From contig CM067065.1 in assembly GCA_033980235.1 (NCBI GenBank), positions 2,733,847 to 2,797,846 on the forward strand: DNA of 64,000 bases, written 5' to 3'. Positions within the stretch are counted from its first letter, which is position 1, and every line of letters begins with the position of its first letter. The notes below the pieces were generated by a model, which did no database searches, had not been told where the DNA came from, and was given only the letters and a program-made list of their open reading frames with translations. Position numbers and translations under genes: made by a program. This DNA comes from Diadema setosum (lineage: Eukaryota > Echinodermata > Echinoidea > Diadematoida > Diadematidae). Positions 34,100 to 45,779 of the stretch are shown piece by piece.

Positions 34100-35257
34100 C
34101 TATCTACTGGTGGAAGACGAATTTGTGTTTTTAAAGAGACGATGAACATTCTTGAATCTTGAATCATGAACATTAAAAAAGGAATCACAGGAAAGGGAAT
34201 ATTTATACCAAAGCGTAGAGATGTTTGCTGTCTCTTCTTCCTCATGCAAAGATTACATTTATTATGCAGATTAATACTTCTTTATAAATTTTGCTGCAGT
34301 CGAATCCACTCCGAAATTGGAATGTGCAACATGAAATATAATTGCGCACTTACCGTGAGAAAATAAGCATTCCCAATCTCTATACATTACCTAGAAATGA
34401 CATTCTTGAAGAAACGAATGTCCATATGTGAATAGTTTTCATGTACATTTGATACAATATATAGTCTCAGTATAGGTAAGATTGATAATACACAAAATAT
34501 GATTGCGTTACTTAAATTCTGCCTTTATAAAACAGTAGTGTTTATCTATGAAATCATTTATAATTTTAACGATAGATCTGCTTCACTTTAATACGTATAA
34601 GAATGCATCTTTGAGTGATTGCCACTCCACGTAAATACAAAGCAGGTAACGTTAGCCACCACAGAAATCACATATCCCAGTGTCGATTGCCGTTCAAATC
34701 GATGATTACCGATTCAAAGTTTGCATAGTAACGCAGAGGACTTCGCTTTCATAAGATTATGAATACGTCTGTATAATGAACATATTTTATATGACATCAC
34801 AATACCTCAACGCATGATATATATGCTGGAAATAATGCAAGCCAGCAGCCTTTTCATGAGGCAATATACGCTTTGAACGTTTATCGTAACGTCGATCTAT
34901 AGCCTATACACATAAAAGTAGTATGACAGGTTTAATCATTAATTATTGCAAAGGCAAGATGATTAGGTATATCAAAGAATATCAACGTGTCGCTAAGAAT
35001 AACGTAAGTATAGACTGTGCCATAAAGCTTAAACTTCTGTATGATTGTCAGTGAATGTACTTAGCGGCAGGTTGTATTGCCACTAATTTTTCATCCTATT
35101 ATTACATACCCTTAATACCGCGACTTATACATTTTGCATAAACATTCATTTTGATATGATAAGATGAACTCCAGAACTACGAATATGTATTTTTTTTTTC
35201 GGATAATAGTATTGCATGCATAAATACTTGTCACTCTAATGGCAACACTGTGTATCT
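34100..35257. other. AT-rich stretch without recognised genes
   Basis: No exon, RNA gene or clear repeat boundary was seen. Confidence 0.35.
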
Positions 35258-35684
35258 GAAAGGGACTTCCAGACGATTTTCATAATTTCACATCATGTAG
35301 TACATAAATTAACAGCCCCATGTATAGATTTGTTGAATTTATAGTGGTTCTTGAGCAGAGAAACAATACTTTGCAAAACCTTAAACAAATTACACTGAAC
35401 AAGGATGATGACATAGGAGGCTCACATATTTCAGAAATGTAGCTTGTAATTCCATTACAATATCGCTTGCTTGCAAGTTCACCTGTATACAATTTATGCA
35501 TGCCATCTTCTTTTGTTCTGCTTCCTCGAGCCCCAACTCATGCTTTCCTATGGTGACCCTGCCATGTCATTATCCTTGTTTATGGCAATTTCTTATAAAT
35601 TCTGAAACTCTGTTCTCAGTATAACTAATTTATAGTTGTTCAAATGTAAAAATCTGAAAATCATCCGGAGGTATCCTTTAAAGT
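35258..35684. mobile_element. TTAA-type MITE, TIR AAGGGACTTCCAGACGATTTT, copy 2
   Basis: Homologous along its length to 13874-14337 (TTTCATAAT...ATCATGTAGTACATAAAT; GAAAATCATCCGGAGGTATCC), but the flanking TTAA is partly lost. Confidence 0.75.
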
Positions 35685-35750
35685 CCAGAGCTGATGTTAT
35701 ACGCAAAATCGATGCACAGCTGACTAGGCTGTAAAAAAAGTTCCAAGCGC

Positions 35751-36178
35751 CAAAACGACAGGTATATAAAATAAACCTGTTTCTTTCTAGTCACCGGTAG
35801 TCCTGGTGCTACTCTGAATTGACAGGGAATTATGCTTCCATTAATACGGTCCTGGCAATGCCTGGAGGCAAACGTGGTTCGTATGTGGGGACCAAAACGA
35901 CAGGTATATAAAATAAACCTGTTTCTTTCTAGTCACCGGTAGTCCTGGTGCTACTCGGAATTGACAGGGAATTATGCTTCCATCAATACGGTCCTGGCAA
36001 TGCCTGGAGGCAAACGTGGTTCGTATGTGGGGACCAAAACGACAGGTATATAAAATAAACCCGTTTTTTTTTTTCTCGTCACCGGTAGTCCTGGTACTAC
36101 TCGGAACTGACAGGGAATTATGCTTCCATTAATACGGTCCTGGCAATGCCTGGATGCAAACGTGGTTCGTATGAAGGG
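35751..36178. repeat. Tandem repeat, 3 copies of a 142-bp unit
   Basis: Unit starts CAAAACGACAGGTATATAAA at 35751, 35893 and 36035. Copies differ by a few substitutions and a poly-T expansion in copy 3. Each unit contains a TATATAAA motif and a pyrimidine run ending in AG followed by TCACCGGTAGTCCTGG. Confidence 0.9.
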
Positions 36179-36509
36179 ACCGCGAAATAGACCTCAACTG
36201 TCAAAAAGAGCGAGATCCAGAAGAAAAAGGGGTCTAGTATTAAAGTCCTACACTTATTTTTGAATGATAATACTTTTATGGGACCACGAGGGTGGGAAAT
36301 ATTGATTCTCAGTTCTCACGTGAAATCTAGCGATGATGGGGAATTTGCTGATTACTAGTAAAACGTTTCGTTTGCCAGTGTCGTGGCTTCATTCAGTATT
36401 TTCTCCTGGAAGGTCGAAGTCTTTTCATAAGTTGTCAAGACTTGATAAAAGGTTAATCAAGCCTGTCGCCACTAAACACAAAACAACAACAACATCAAGG
36501 ACATGAGTG

Positions 36510-36635
36510 CGCCAGATGATGATGATGATATAGTAGTAGTAGTAGTAATAGTAATAATAATGACAATAGTAATGATGATGATAATAATGATAATGATAAT
36601 GATAAGGATAATGATAACAATAATAACAGTAATAA
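36510..36635. repeat. (GAT)n/(TAG)n/(AAT)n compound microsatellite
   Basis: Triplet and hexanucleotide runs of GATGAT, TAGTAG, AATAAT and GATAAT. The antisense frame reads as Tyr/His-rich low complexity and is not a gene. Confidence 0.9.
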
Positions 36636-36639
36636 GGGG

Positions 36640-37327
36640 TATTTCTAATGCTTTTTAGCATTCAGTCTGAGTGTTCAGTGGGCGTGCAATATCATAGCTT
36701 AGCTTTGATAATCGACACATGCAATTTTGATGGAAGGGAGAATTTTAACTAGGAGTGAGGCTTTTTGCAAAAATAATCTTTGGGTTGTCTCTATAAAACA
36801 TAATCCTTGAGGCTTGTACAACCGCAAATTATGGTGCACATATTTCTCAACTTGCATCCTGCCGCTGTGTAGTGTTCACGAATAATCTAAGTTTGACCAT
36901 TTAATTTTCTGATCCTGCAATATGCCTGTAGAATTCAATACAAGAGGAATTTCGATTACAATGTGAATAATCATTCTTAATTACCAATTTCCTTTCAACG
37001 TCAAGTGATGTACAAGCTGCAATTTTTAAGTCTTGGAAATTCTGAATGAATGAGTAACAACGGGTTAAATTCTAAAAGCGTATCTTGGTGTCGCATTTCA
37101 TGTTTCGTAGCAAAAACCACCATAGACCCTATGTAGTGAAACCATATCCTTTCACGAATAATTAATCTACGGGAATCGTAACATAGGTTAAAATCAAATT
37201 ATTGAGATACAATAGTGGAAGCACAATTTCGTCATTGCAGTGCTTTCGTCATCATCTCTTATTTGCGTGAATACATGTTACTATTTACGCTAGTGTGTTT
37301 TTCTTTCTCACATCGGGCATCGAAAGT
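36640..37327. other. AT-rich stretch with a half-copy of a local duplication
   Basis: GGGGTATTTCTAATGCTTTT...CAGTCTGAGTGTTCAGTGGGCGTG (36636-36690) recurs as GGGGTATTTATAATGGCCTTT...CAGTCTGAGTGCTCAAAGGGCGTG at 37600-37650. The homology continues for about 200 bp. No gene. Confidence 0.5.
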
Positions 37328-37580
37328 GGGCGCGCTGTGGCATAGTGGATAAGACTCCCGACTCCCAATCGGAGGACCCGAGTTCGAATCCCGCCAAGTG
37401 CTTACGTCCTCGGACAAGATATTTTTACCCACCATGCCCTCTCGACCCAAGTGTATAAATGGGTACCTGGCAACGCTAGGGTAATAATAATGGCAGGACC
37501 CTCTGGTAGAGCAGTGACAACACTGCAGAGGCTACCCTTGGTGAAGAACACTGTATTATTATTTATGATAATGATAATAA
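37328..37580 (+). mobile_element. tRNA-derived SINE
   Basis: The head resembles a tRNA: box A-like TGGCATAGTGGATAAGAC at 37339 and box B GAGTTCGAATCCC at 37380. The body contains CGACCCAAGTGTATAAATGGGTACCTGG and GGCAACGCTAGGG, a tail known from marine-animal SINEs. It ends near an AATAATTA-rich tail. The acceptor stem does not close well, so it is not a functional tRNA. Confidence 0.75.
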
Positions 37581-38079
37581 TTAGTTGTAATAATTATGAT
37601 AGGGGTATTTATAATGGCCTTTACCACTCAGTCTGAGTGCTCAAAGGGCGTGAAACATCATAGCTTGGCTGTGATAATCAAGACATTCAAGTTTGATGAA
37701 AGGGTGAAAGCTAAGGAGGTGTGAGACTTCTTGCAAATATAATCGTTGGGCTGTCTCGATAGATCCTTTATTACTATTACAAATGATGAAATTTATGTAT
37801 TCAGTTTCTGCAAAATATCTATATGTTTCTGTTGGAAATAGAAAAATAAATGAATGAATGAATAGATGAATGAACATATAAATTTCTTGAGGTTTATACA
37901 ACCGCAACTCATGGTGCACACATTTCGTCGAAAGTAGTGTAAAAAAGACACGAGGCATTTTGAAGATTTGACATTGTACTATCATGAGTGCATTGCTTGA
38001 TGTGTCCGTTTGAGTTACGGTGGGTCAAGTCCTTTGTTCAATGGGTCTCTGAATGTCTCAGGGAGAGACTCAAGCGCCC

Positions 38080-38131
38080 TCACCGTCGGAAAAGCCAATA
38101 TCCTTCTTCTCGTCCTTCCTGCGAGTAGACC
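38080..38131 (-). CDS. Possible alternative last exon of the NLR gene
   Basis: The long NACHT-LRR exon reaches a donor, GGAAT|GTAAGT, whose TAA is also the in-frame stop. If the donor is used, the acceptor TTATTGCAG at 38132-38140 fits in phase and adds 16 residues (VYSQEGREEGYWLFRR) before TGA. The exon adjoins a GAC/GAA microsatellite, so the acceptor may be accidental. RNA reads spanning 38614 to 38131 would settle it. Confidence 0.2.
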
Positions 38132-38139
38132 CTGCAATA

Positions 38140-38245
38140 ATGACGACGACGACGAAGAAGAAGAAGATGATGATGATGAAAACGATATTGGTAATAATGA
38201 TAGTGATAGTCATCATCATAATCATGATAACAGTAAATATTCTCT
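38140..38245. repeat. (GAC)n/(GAA)n/(GAT)n microsatellite
   Basis: Triplet runs with weak interruptions immediately next to the possible last NLR exon. Confidence 0.85.
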
Positions 38246-38609
38246 CGTTACAGCGCATTTTCAATAATACTGATCAATTGAGGCCCCTAATATTAGTGTT
38301 ACAATCGTTGCAATGACGACAAATATGTTGGAACTTTTTTGAGATTATGTTTGTAGAAAAGGTTTTCTTATAAGAGATTAACTCGAGGATGCACTTATGT
38401 TTTGAACAATGTCTTTTCTAAATTGTTTGTAATTATTCTCTGTAAAACATTTAACATACTGGCAGGATGTAGAAAGCCACGTATCATGAACGCGCTTGTC
38501 CTATGATCAATTCAAGGATATTAAAGACAGTACGATCAAGGCTTTATGCACGTGGTATATGGGAACTTATTAGTGATTAAAGGGCTCTATATTCGTTATA
38601 TAAATCAAC

Positions 38610-41600
38610 TTACATTCCACTTGGCCGCCTTGCCCTTGTTTTCGATTCGGCTCTCATCAACTGATAAAGTTTCTCGAAGTTACCATAGCAACTCAGCTTC
38701 AGGGTCCTCAGAGAAGATGTCTTCTTGATAGCCTTGATGAAAGCCTGAATCGTGTCGTCAGTCACACTGCCACAAGCCTCTTCAATTTCATCCGAATAAT
38801 GCTCGAGGCCCTCTCCCGAAGGCCCGATCTCCACCTCGGCAAGGTTCGGCAGCTCGGGGAGTACCGTGGTTAACACTCTGATCATGATCTCGGAGCCGTA
38901 GAAGTTGCTGAGAGAAAGCCTCGTTAATTTGGTAAGCTTTGACAACTCGTTTCCCAGGCCTTCTAGACTCTTCCTGTGGTCAACCAGGTAGAGTGGATCC
39001 TGATACATGATGCACGAGAGTTGGAGCGAAGTCAAATTCGGATATCTTCGGCACCACGAAGGCACGTCGATGTACTTCGGGTCGATTTCGGTCCCTACCA
39101 GCTCTTCCATGACTTCTGAATGAAGCAAGTTCGAGACGAAGTCACTCGAGGAGAACACAGAGAAGACTTTCAAGCGACGAAGATTTGGCGAGATGACATC
39201 ATCAGACAGTCTTCGCGCAGCGTCTCGAGACAGACTGAATTCCTTCGGCATTTTGAACTCAAATTCGGGAACCGAGAGGAAATAACCCCTCTGGAGACAC
39301 GCGGTGATGTAGGTCATGTCCGATCGGTTTTCCAACTTGAAGCAGACTCGTTGCAACTGCAAAGGAGACTCCGATGAGGATACGCTTGACATAATGAAGT
39401 ACCTCAATGTGACGTCTGCAAGAAGGTTGCCCTTGAACGCAGACACCTGTAGGGAACGGAGAATAAACTGGAGCTCCCTGTTGAGGGCGTCTCCGCGGTG
39501 GCACTCGAAATTGCACTTCAGAACGATCTCTTGGCACAAGGTCAGAGCACCGTGGTCTTCGGTCTTCCAGCACAGGTCACCGAGGTGCTTGAGGATCATC
39601 CTGGCAGCTTCGGGGCTCTCTCCGCAAGCGAACATCAGGACATACTGCAAAGCCTCTGCCTCCCGAACCGATCTGATTGATGCGAGGGCGCTCTCAAACT
39701 TAGACACATCCGATGACTGTAGATCTGCCAAGTACATACCTGCACACTTCTCTTGCATCAGGGTGTGGAAGAATCGCCAGGATCGGTCCTGTTTACCCTC
39801 CGGAAGAGGAGACGTGTCCCCTGAATTGCTGTCAATGGGAGGGGATCCGACCAAGAGTCCAGCACGGGTTGCATTCTCGGCTTCCTCCTCGACATGCGAA
39901 AGTTCATTCGTTTTGAAAAGGAACCTCCTATCAGTGGCATGAATCAGCCCTTCCAGCGCGCACCTACCAAGTGCTCGTAGAATCCCCGTGGTAGCTTGGC
40001 TCGTCTCGCCATCTATCTCAGCGTATTCCTCGTTTTTAATATCCTGAAACGCCAACGCGGTGTAGGTCAGGAGAAGGTCGGAGAGAGTGTTCACACGGTG
40101 GAGCCTAACTTGTTGACTCCAAAGAAAGCAGGTGAGGCCTAAGAACATTGGACGAGAACAAAAGCAGGATAGAATGTCGTCCTGTTTCAAGTACTCCTGG
40201 AGGTCGCTCTTGCGCGTCGGATTCAGCTCGAAAAACAGCTGCATGTATGCATTCCTCTGATCATCGTTCAAGTCCTGTATCTCGATGGATGTTATGCTCC
40301 AATCCAGAATAACTTCTTCTGATGGTCTTCCCCTGCTCGTCACAACCACGTGACACTGGCTCTGCTCGCGGATTCGTTGCAGCAGGCGTACGTCATCTCC
40401 GGAACTATGAGACAAATCGTAGCCGTCCAGGAGCAGGACTGCTCTCTCAGGGTAGAGTTTAAGGAAATCATCTATCATGTCTGCTGTTGTCATAGTATCC
40501 TTCTGCAGAAGGAACTTGGTTGCACCCTGACCAACACTGCCACAAGTTCTCATCTCTTGCAGATCCAGCATAAGCACGAGCGCTGCTTGGGACAGACTGG
40601 ACTCGCTGTTGCTCAAGGCCCAATCCTGGGCCAGCTGTTTGAGTAGGCTAGTTTTCCCGCTTCCAGCGTCCCCGTGTAAGACGACCATGGATTTCTGTTT
40701 CCGACCCTTTTTGAGCCTTATGATGCCATGTCTGTTAAGCAGCTTCGTCTCTTCGCCGCTCTCGTCTAGTTTCACCAACTCCACGTCGATGAACTTCGCT
40801 CGGTCTCCAGACAAGCTTTCGCTGCTCCCCGGAATTGCGCAAGGTTCGAAATCAGAGCTGAGATACCTGTCCTTTAGGTGTTCCTTCCATCTGTTTATAT
40901 TTTCTTCAAGGGATGAGATTCGGCTGGATAGCTTGTCTAGGGAAAAATACGGATCAAGCGTAATGTGATATGAATACGCAGTGTGCATGAAAAACAGAAA
41001 TCATATCGGAGTTGATGAGATACATTGATTGCTAGATCACTGGTATGAAATGAATATTATGCCTTCAATACTGGTATATATCTTTAAGATAAAGTGTATT
41101 AGAAAAAGCATCACCACTATTATTTCTTCATTTCTTCATTGCTTCTAGTTTTCTAATTTCTTTTCTTTTCTTTTCTTTTTGTTAACATAAAACTCGATGA
41201 TTCTCCCCAGTGCAATATAATGTGACCGACTGTTGGTTGAAAGCTTATAGAATGATTTTAATATAGCCACGTATGTCATTGGTAATCAGGAAAAGAATCC
41301 ATTCAAATCAACGAGTAAGCCTATTGTGTGATCCAACGATGCGAAATCATATCCTCGAATGCACTATAAGATTACGTGCAAGGCAATTTGTGCACGCTGT
41401 ATTATAGTCTAGAATGGTGCATGACAGAGCAGTCACGATCGTCAGAAGAACAATCATAATATTTTCATACCCTTTCTTCCCTGTCAAGCAGGAATATGTC
41501 AGTTATCAGGCACGTCCGTGGACCATAACAAAAAAAAAAAAAAAAAATCGAATCACTTATCGTTTTTGCACACACTGCAGTAGTACCTACCGTGAAATAT

Positions 41601-44600
41601 TAAAGGGGCATTTCTAGCAAAATCATTAGATACCACTTATGAAATATTAAAGAGTATACAATTCAAAGCGGAGTTCAAAGTTTGTTTGAAAAAATTGGTT
41701 TTGAAATGACCTCGAAAAAAAAGTAAAACAAACCAATGAAAGGTTGTACCCATCTTTTATTGGAACACCTTGGTTTTGGGATACCTTAGCCATTTCAAAA
41801 CCAATCTTTATTAAATAAACTTTTAAACTCTCTTAGCATTGTATGCTTTTTCATATTTCATAAGTTTCTCATTACCACACCTCAAGCCCCATATCAAGCA
41901 AAACTATACCTTTCCTTGAACGTTTGCAGTGGATATAAAATTGCATTATTTTTGTTTGATTAGTTGGTATAGGTCCCTATGCCACATGGCCATGTACTGA
42001 GCACTTAAGTGCTTATAAGTTATACAGCCTATGAGTCATACTACCCATGACTTCAACACTAAGCAAACAAGTCCCACGAGACCGACATATTAACCCCGTG
42101 TTGTGATGTCGAACTCGTGAGTTGTTTTTTACGTAGTGTTGAACTCATGGGTCATATTTTCCATAGTATCTAACTCATGGGCTGTATGATGCAGGGAACT
42201 TGAACCAGGGACCTCATGACTGAGCGTCTATGGTCTTAACCACTGAACCACAATGGATCTCTGTCTTACTTTTCATGATTGCAGTGTACAGGTCATCTCG
42301 TCCTACGTCTGACATCACACTGGCGAGCACTTGTCTTTGCCGGCTAGGGTGGTCGATTTGCTGCTTCCACTGCTGGAGAATCCCGTAGGCACACTGCGTG
42401 ACATCCCCGACGTGGGTCGCAGCGAGTTTCTGTATGTGAGACTGCGTCACGCCCAGGCGTTTTCCCAGCATGCGCCACTCAGAAGAAGACCGGATATCGC
42501 CTGCCAGCATGAGCAGCTCGGCGTCTGTGACCTCGGTCATGGAATGCTGACCCGATGTTCGGTTCTCCTTCGTCGTCTTCTGTGTCACTGAAGGTTGACC
42601 GCCGGCCTTCGGAACCTTTCGGAATTTCTTCACTTTGGCGTAAATCGGAAAAGGTTTGGAAGCCTTTTCCTCATCGGAAGACGATAGTTCAATGGACACA
42701 GTTTTCCTTGCCGTGCTCGCATCCTTTGCGTCGTGCGACGGGAGTGCGTCAACCTCTCGAGACGATGCTTGTGACGTTTCTTCATCCTGACCTGGAAGAG
42801 GCTGGGTGAGATGGAGGGCGCCCTCTCTTGACTTCGTGTCCTCGATCTTAACCGTCTTTCTTGGCGTCGATGGGTTGGTTTCACCCTTGCCTCGGCCGAC
42901 GTCCCAAGAAATACCCATAGCTGCTATAGACTCGTACGCTGGATCTTCCATGATGTTGGGCTGTGGTTGAACTGTAGACGTGGTGGTTGCCTCTGGCCCT
43001 GAACTTGTCTGTAGTCTATGCTCTTCTTCCTCATCCGCATCTTCGTCACTGATTGAGAATAGAAAAATAGCTGACATGAGTAGGTTTTTTTTTATTTAAG
43101 TGTCATAAAATCCTAAGCATGTAATTAGATCTATTATTTCATTATGAGGAAGTGTAAATCCTTGTCTGGGGGTGTGGTATGGGCATGCAGTGACGATGGA
43201 AACGGTATTATAATTGTTGCTAGTAGGATTAGACAGTTATTGTAGACCGCATTCCTATCACATTTTCCAAGGGTGACAGGACATTATTTTGTTCCTGCGA
43301 CATTTGCTCCGGTCCAATTTTCTCCGAGGACTTATAGGGTCATGGTTAGGGATGTATATAAATGGTTTTAGGTTTAGTTTGACGTGAAGATTAGGATTAG
43401 GGTTATGCATGTGGGTAGAATATAATGCTTGGCTTCGCGTGAAGATATTTCATGGGAGCAATATTGTCGCAGGAGAATACAATATGCCATGGAACCTTCC
43501 AAAAACAACTTAAATACACACACCAGTCGCAGCGTCCCTTTTGTGCCTCATTTTATCTGGTTTTCTTATTCTTCATACTTCCCAGTTAGTGAGATATTAG
43601 TGAAGGAAGAATTAGTGAAATATCTATCACGGTTAGCTTTACGAATTCTTAATAAACATAAGCAGAACAATCACTCTTAGGACTTTAAAGAATCTCTGCC
43701 AGTTTATGTTGTTTTGCAGAACAGTTAAAAGACCAACTTCTGTTCTTTTTAAACAAGACAATAATGAGTAATTCTGGGGTTTTCGAAGGCTGTTTGTCAA
43801 CACTATCTTGTTCTCTCTCTCTTCCAGCGTATCTTTATTATCATCAAAATCACAGTCGTTTTTGACATTAACAGCCACCATACAACTTCCGACTGCCCCG
43901 TGAAGCAGGCCAGGCAGTATTCCAGACCTACCTATCGGTCAATGATGCGTTTGTCTCCACACCAGATTCTGTTCTTTCTAGAGTTCGATACGGATCCGGG
44001 TTATCATCGTTGTCTGTAGTGATTGTGACGTCACCATCACGTGGTATGTTTACAGATGTCAGCAGATTTGGTTCAGAGTGGTAAACTTTTCCTGGAAGAA
44101 AAATGTCTTACGTGATTATTTGCTACACAATTAAACCTCTCGAATGCAGTCCTATGCAGGTTGGATATCATCCTTTCTATCAAAAGAACAAAAGGGCCTA
44201 TTCAACTTTTTATTGAATACTACTCGGAGAAGTTAGCTTTGTCCTTCAAAATTTAGTGATATATTTCTATCGACAGTTATTTAGCTTTATTGTCGATCTT
44301 TCTAATGAAAAAAAGTTTAATACAAAGAGATCATTACGCAACAAAACAATGCCCTCTAGAATCCCTGACCGGTGTGCCTTTAATGATTAAACTTACTTTT
44401 GATTTTGCCGTACAAGTCTTCCCTCCCGACAGTGGACAGGGCCAGCGCAAGATGCGACCTGGGATTGGCCAATTCTGAACAGTTGTGTTTCCATAGGAGC
44501 AGCATCTCCGTGGCGCAGCTCTGTGCGTCGCCATGGTGATTCTCTTTCAGTGCTGCCATCTTGGTTTGGGGCACTCCAAGATGGCCGCCCAGCCGAGTCC

Positions 44601-45736
44601 ATTCGGAAGCGCGGAGTTCCTCGGCAAGCTTTTTGATTTCCTCTTCGCTGACTTCTGACCTATCTCTCCTCAGCGAAACGGGAGCGAAGGTGGCGTCCTT
44701 CGCTGCAAATTAATTGTCATTTAAATCATAAACGTGTACAGTACGTAGGTTCCTACCCCCCAAAATCACAATCGGATTTTCACATTCATAACTTCCAATA
44801 ATATGATCAAACTGTCTGAATGTTATTTCAGAGTTTTAAATATAATCTTAGCTACATTCCTCAGAAAACCTCATTCAATTTGGTCAAGTGGTCCAGAGAA
44901 ATATGGATCGTTGTACAGCATGTCACGAGTCTGATTCTTCCAAGTTTAGCTATTAGATGCTCTTGGAACTGCACATGAATGTGTGAACAAAGTGGACAGA
45001 ACTTGGAGGAAAGGGATTCCTGACATACTCATCAAAAATCCTCAGTTCTCTTAGACCACTGAAGCAAATCGGATTGGATTTTCTGTAAGATGTGGGTTGT
45101 TGTGGACTGATTCTCTATATTTAAAATTATCATCGTCATGATCGTGGAGGGTCCCATTGTAAATTTTTGGGGACATACTGCATATCAAAAAGTAGTTTGT
45201 CATTAAATTTCCGTTTAGCTTTATTGGAATAAAACCTTACAAAACATCTATTGTGTATTCGCGCAAGAACTATCGTGTGGACGGCAACGTTGAAACAGAA
45301 TGAGGTTATGGCCTGCATGTGTGACTTTTCCATCTTTTTTTTTTTTTTGTTCTCAGATACCAATCTTCCTCAGAAGAGTAGACTCTTTACTTTGAGGACT
45401 GGCACACACAAGAAGGAGCATGTGAAGCATGAAATTAAGCTTAGAACAAGAAATATTAACATTATCATCTTATCTTTCATCTACAATCTATTTCCTCCCT
45501 CTTATTCGTTGCACCTTTCTATTTCTACATCTCTTTATAAGAAGTGTTCAGAACAGCTGTTTTTTCATTGTTTTTAAAATGTCATCGTATAATAGCTCTA
45601 CTCTGTCGTTATGAAAGGAATGTCGGAATTGCAATAATGGTAATATTAAGTAACGTACGTATTGCTTTTATCTCCCGAAATGGAAAGTGTAACCATGCAA
45701 CTGCAATCTCCCCCCCCCCCTGCTGAGGAAAGAAGT

Positions 45737-45779
<43 letters not shown>

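Larger units (their letters stand above)
40937..42269 (-). other. Intron 4 of the NLR gene
   Basis: Donor A|GTAAGAC at 42269 and acceptor TTTTTCCCTAG at 40937. It contains a TTAA-family MITE (41600-41915), a tRNA-like SINE head right after the donor, and a set of CATGAGTT-type short repeats. Confidence 0.8.

Noticed and set aside
36425..36661. Tyr/His-rich minus-strand frame
   Set aside because: Pure microsatellite translation (GAT/AAT repeats).
37328..37400. Functional tRNA gene
   Set aside because: Box A and B are present, but the acceptor stem does not pair and a SINE body follows.
39316..39942. 208-aa open frame on the plus strand
   Set aside because: It is antisense to the NACHT-LRR exon, has no splice context and shows no domain; it is a shadow frame.
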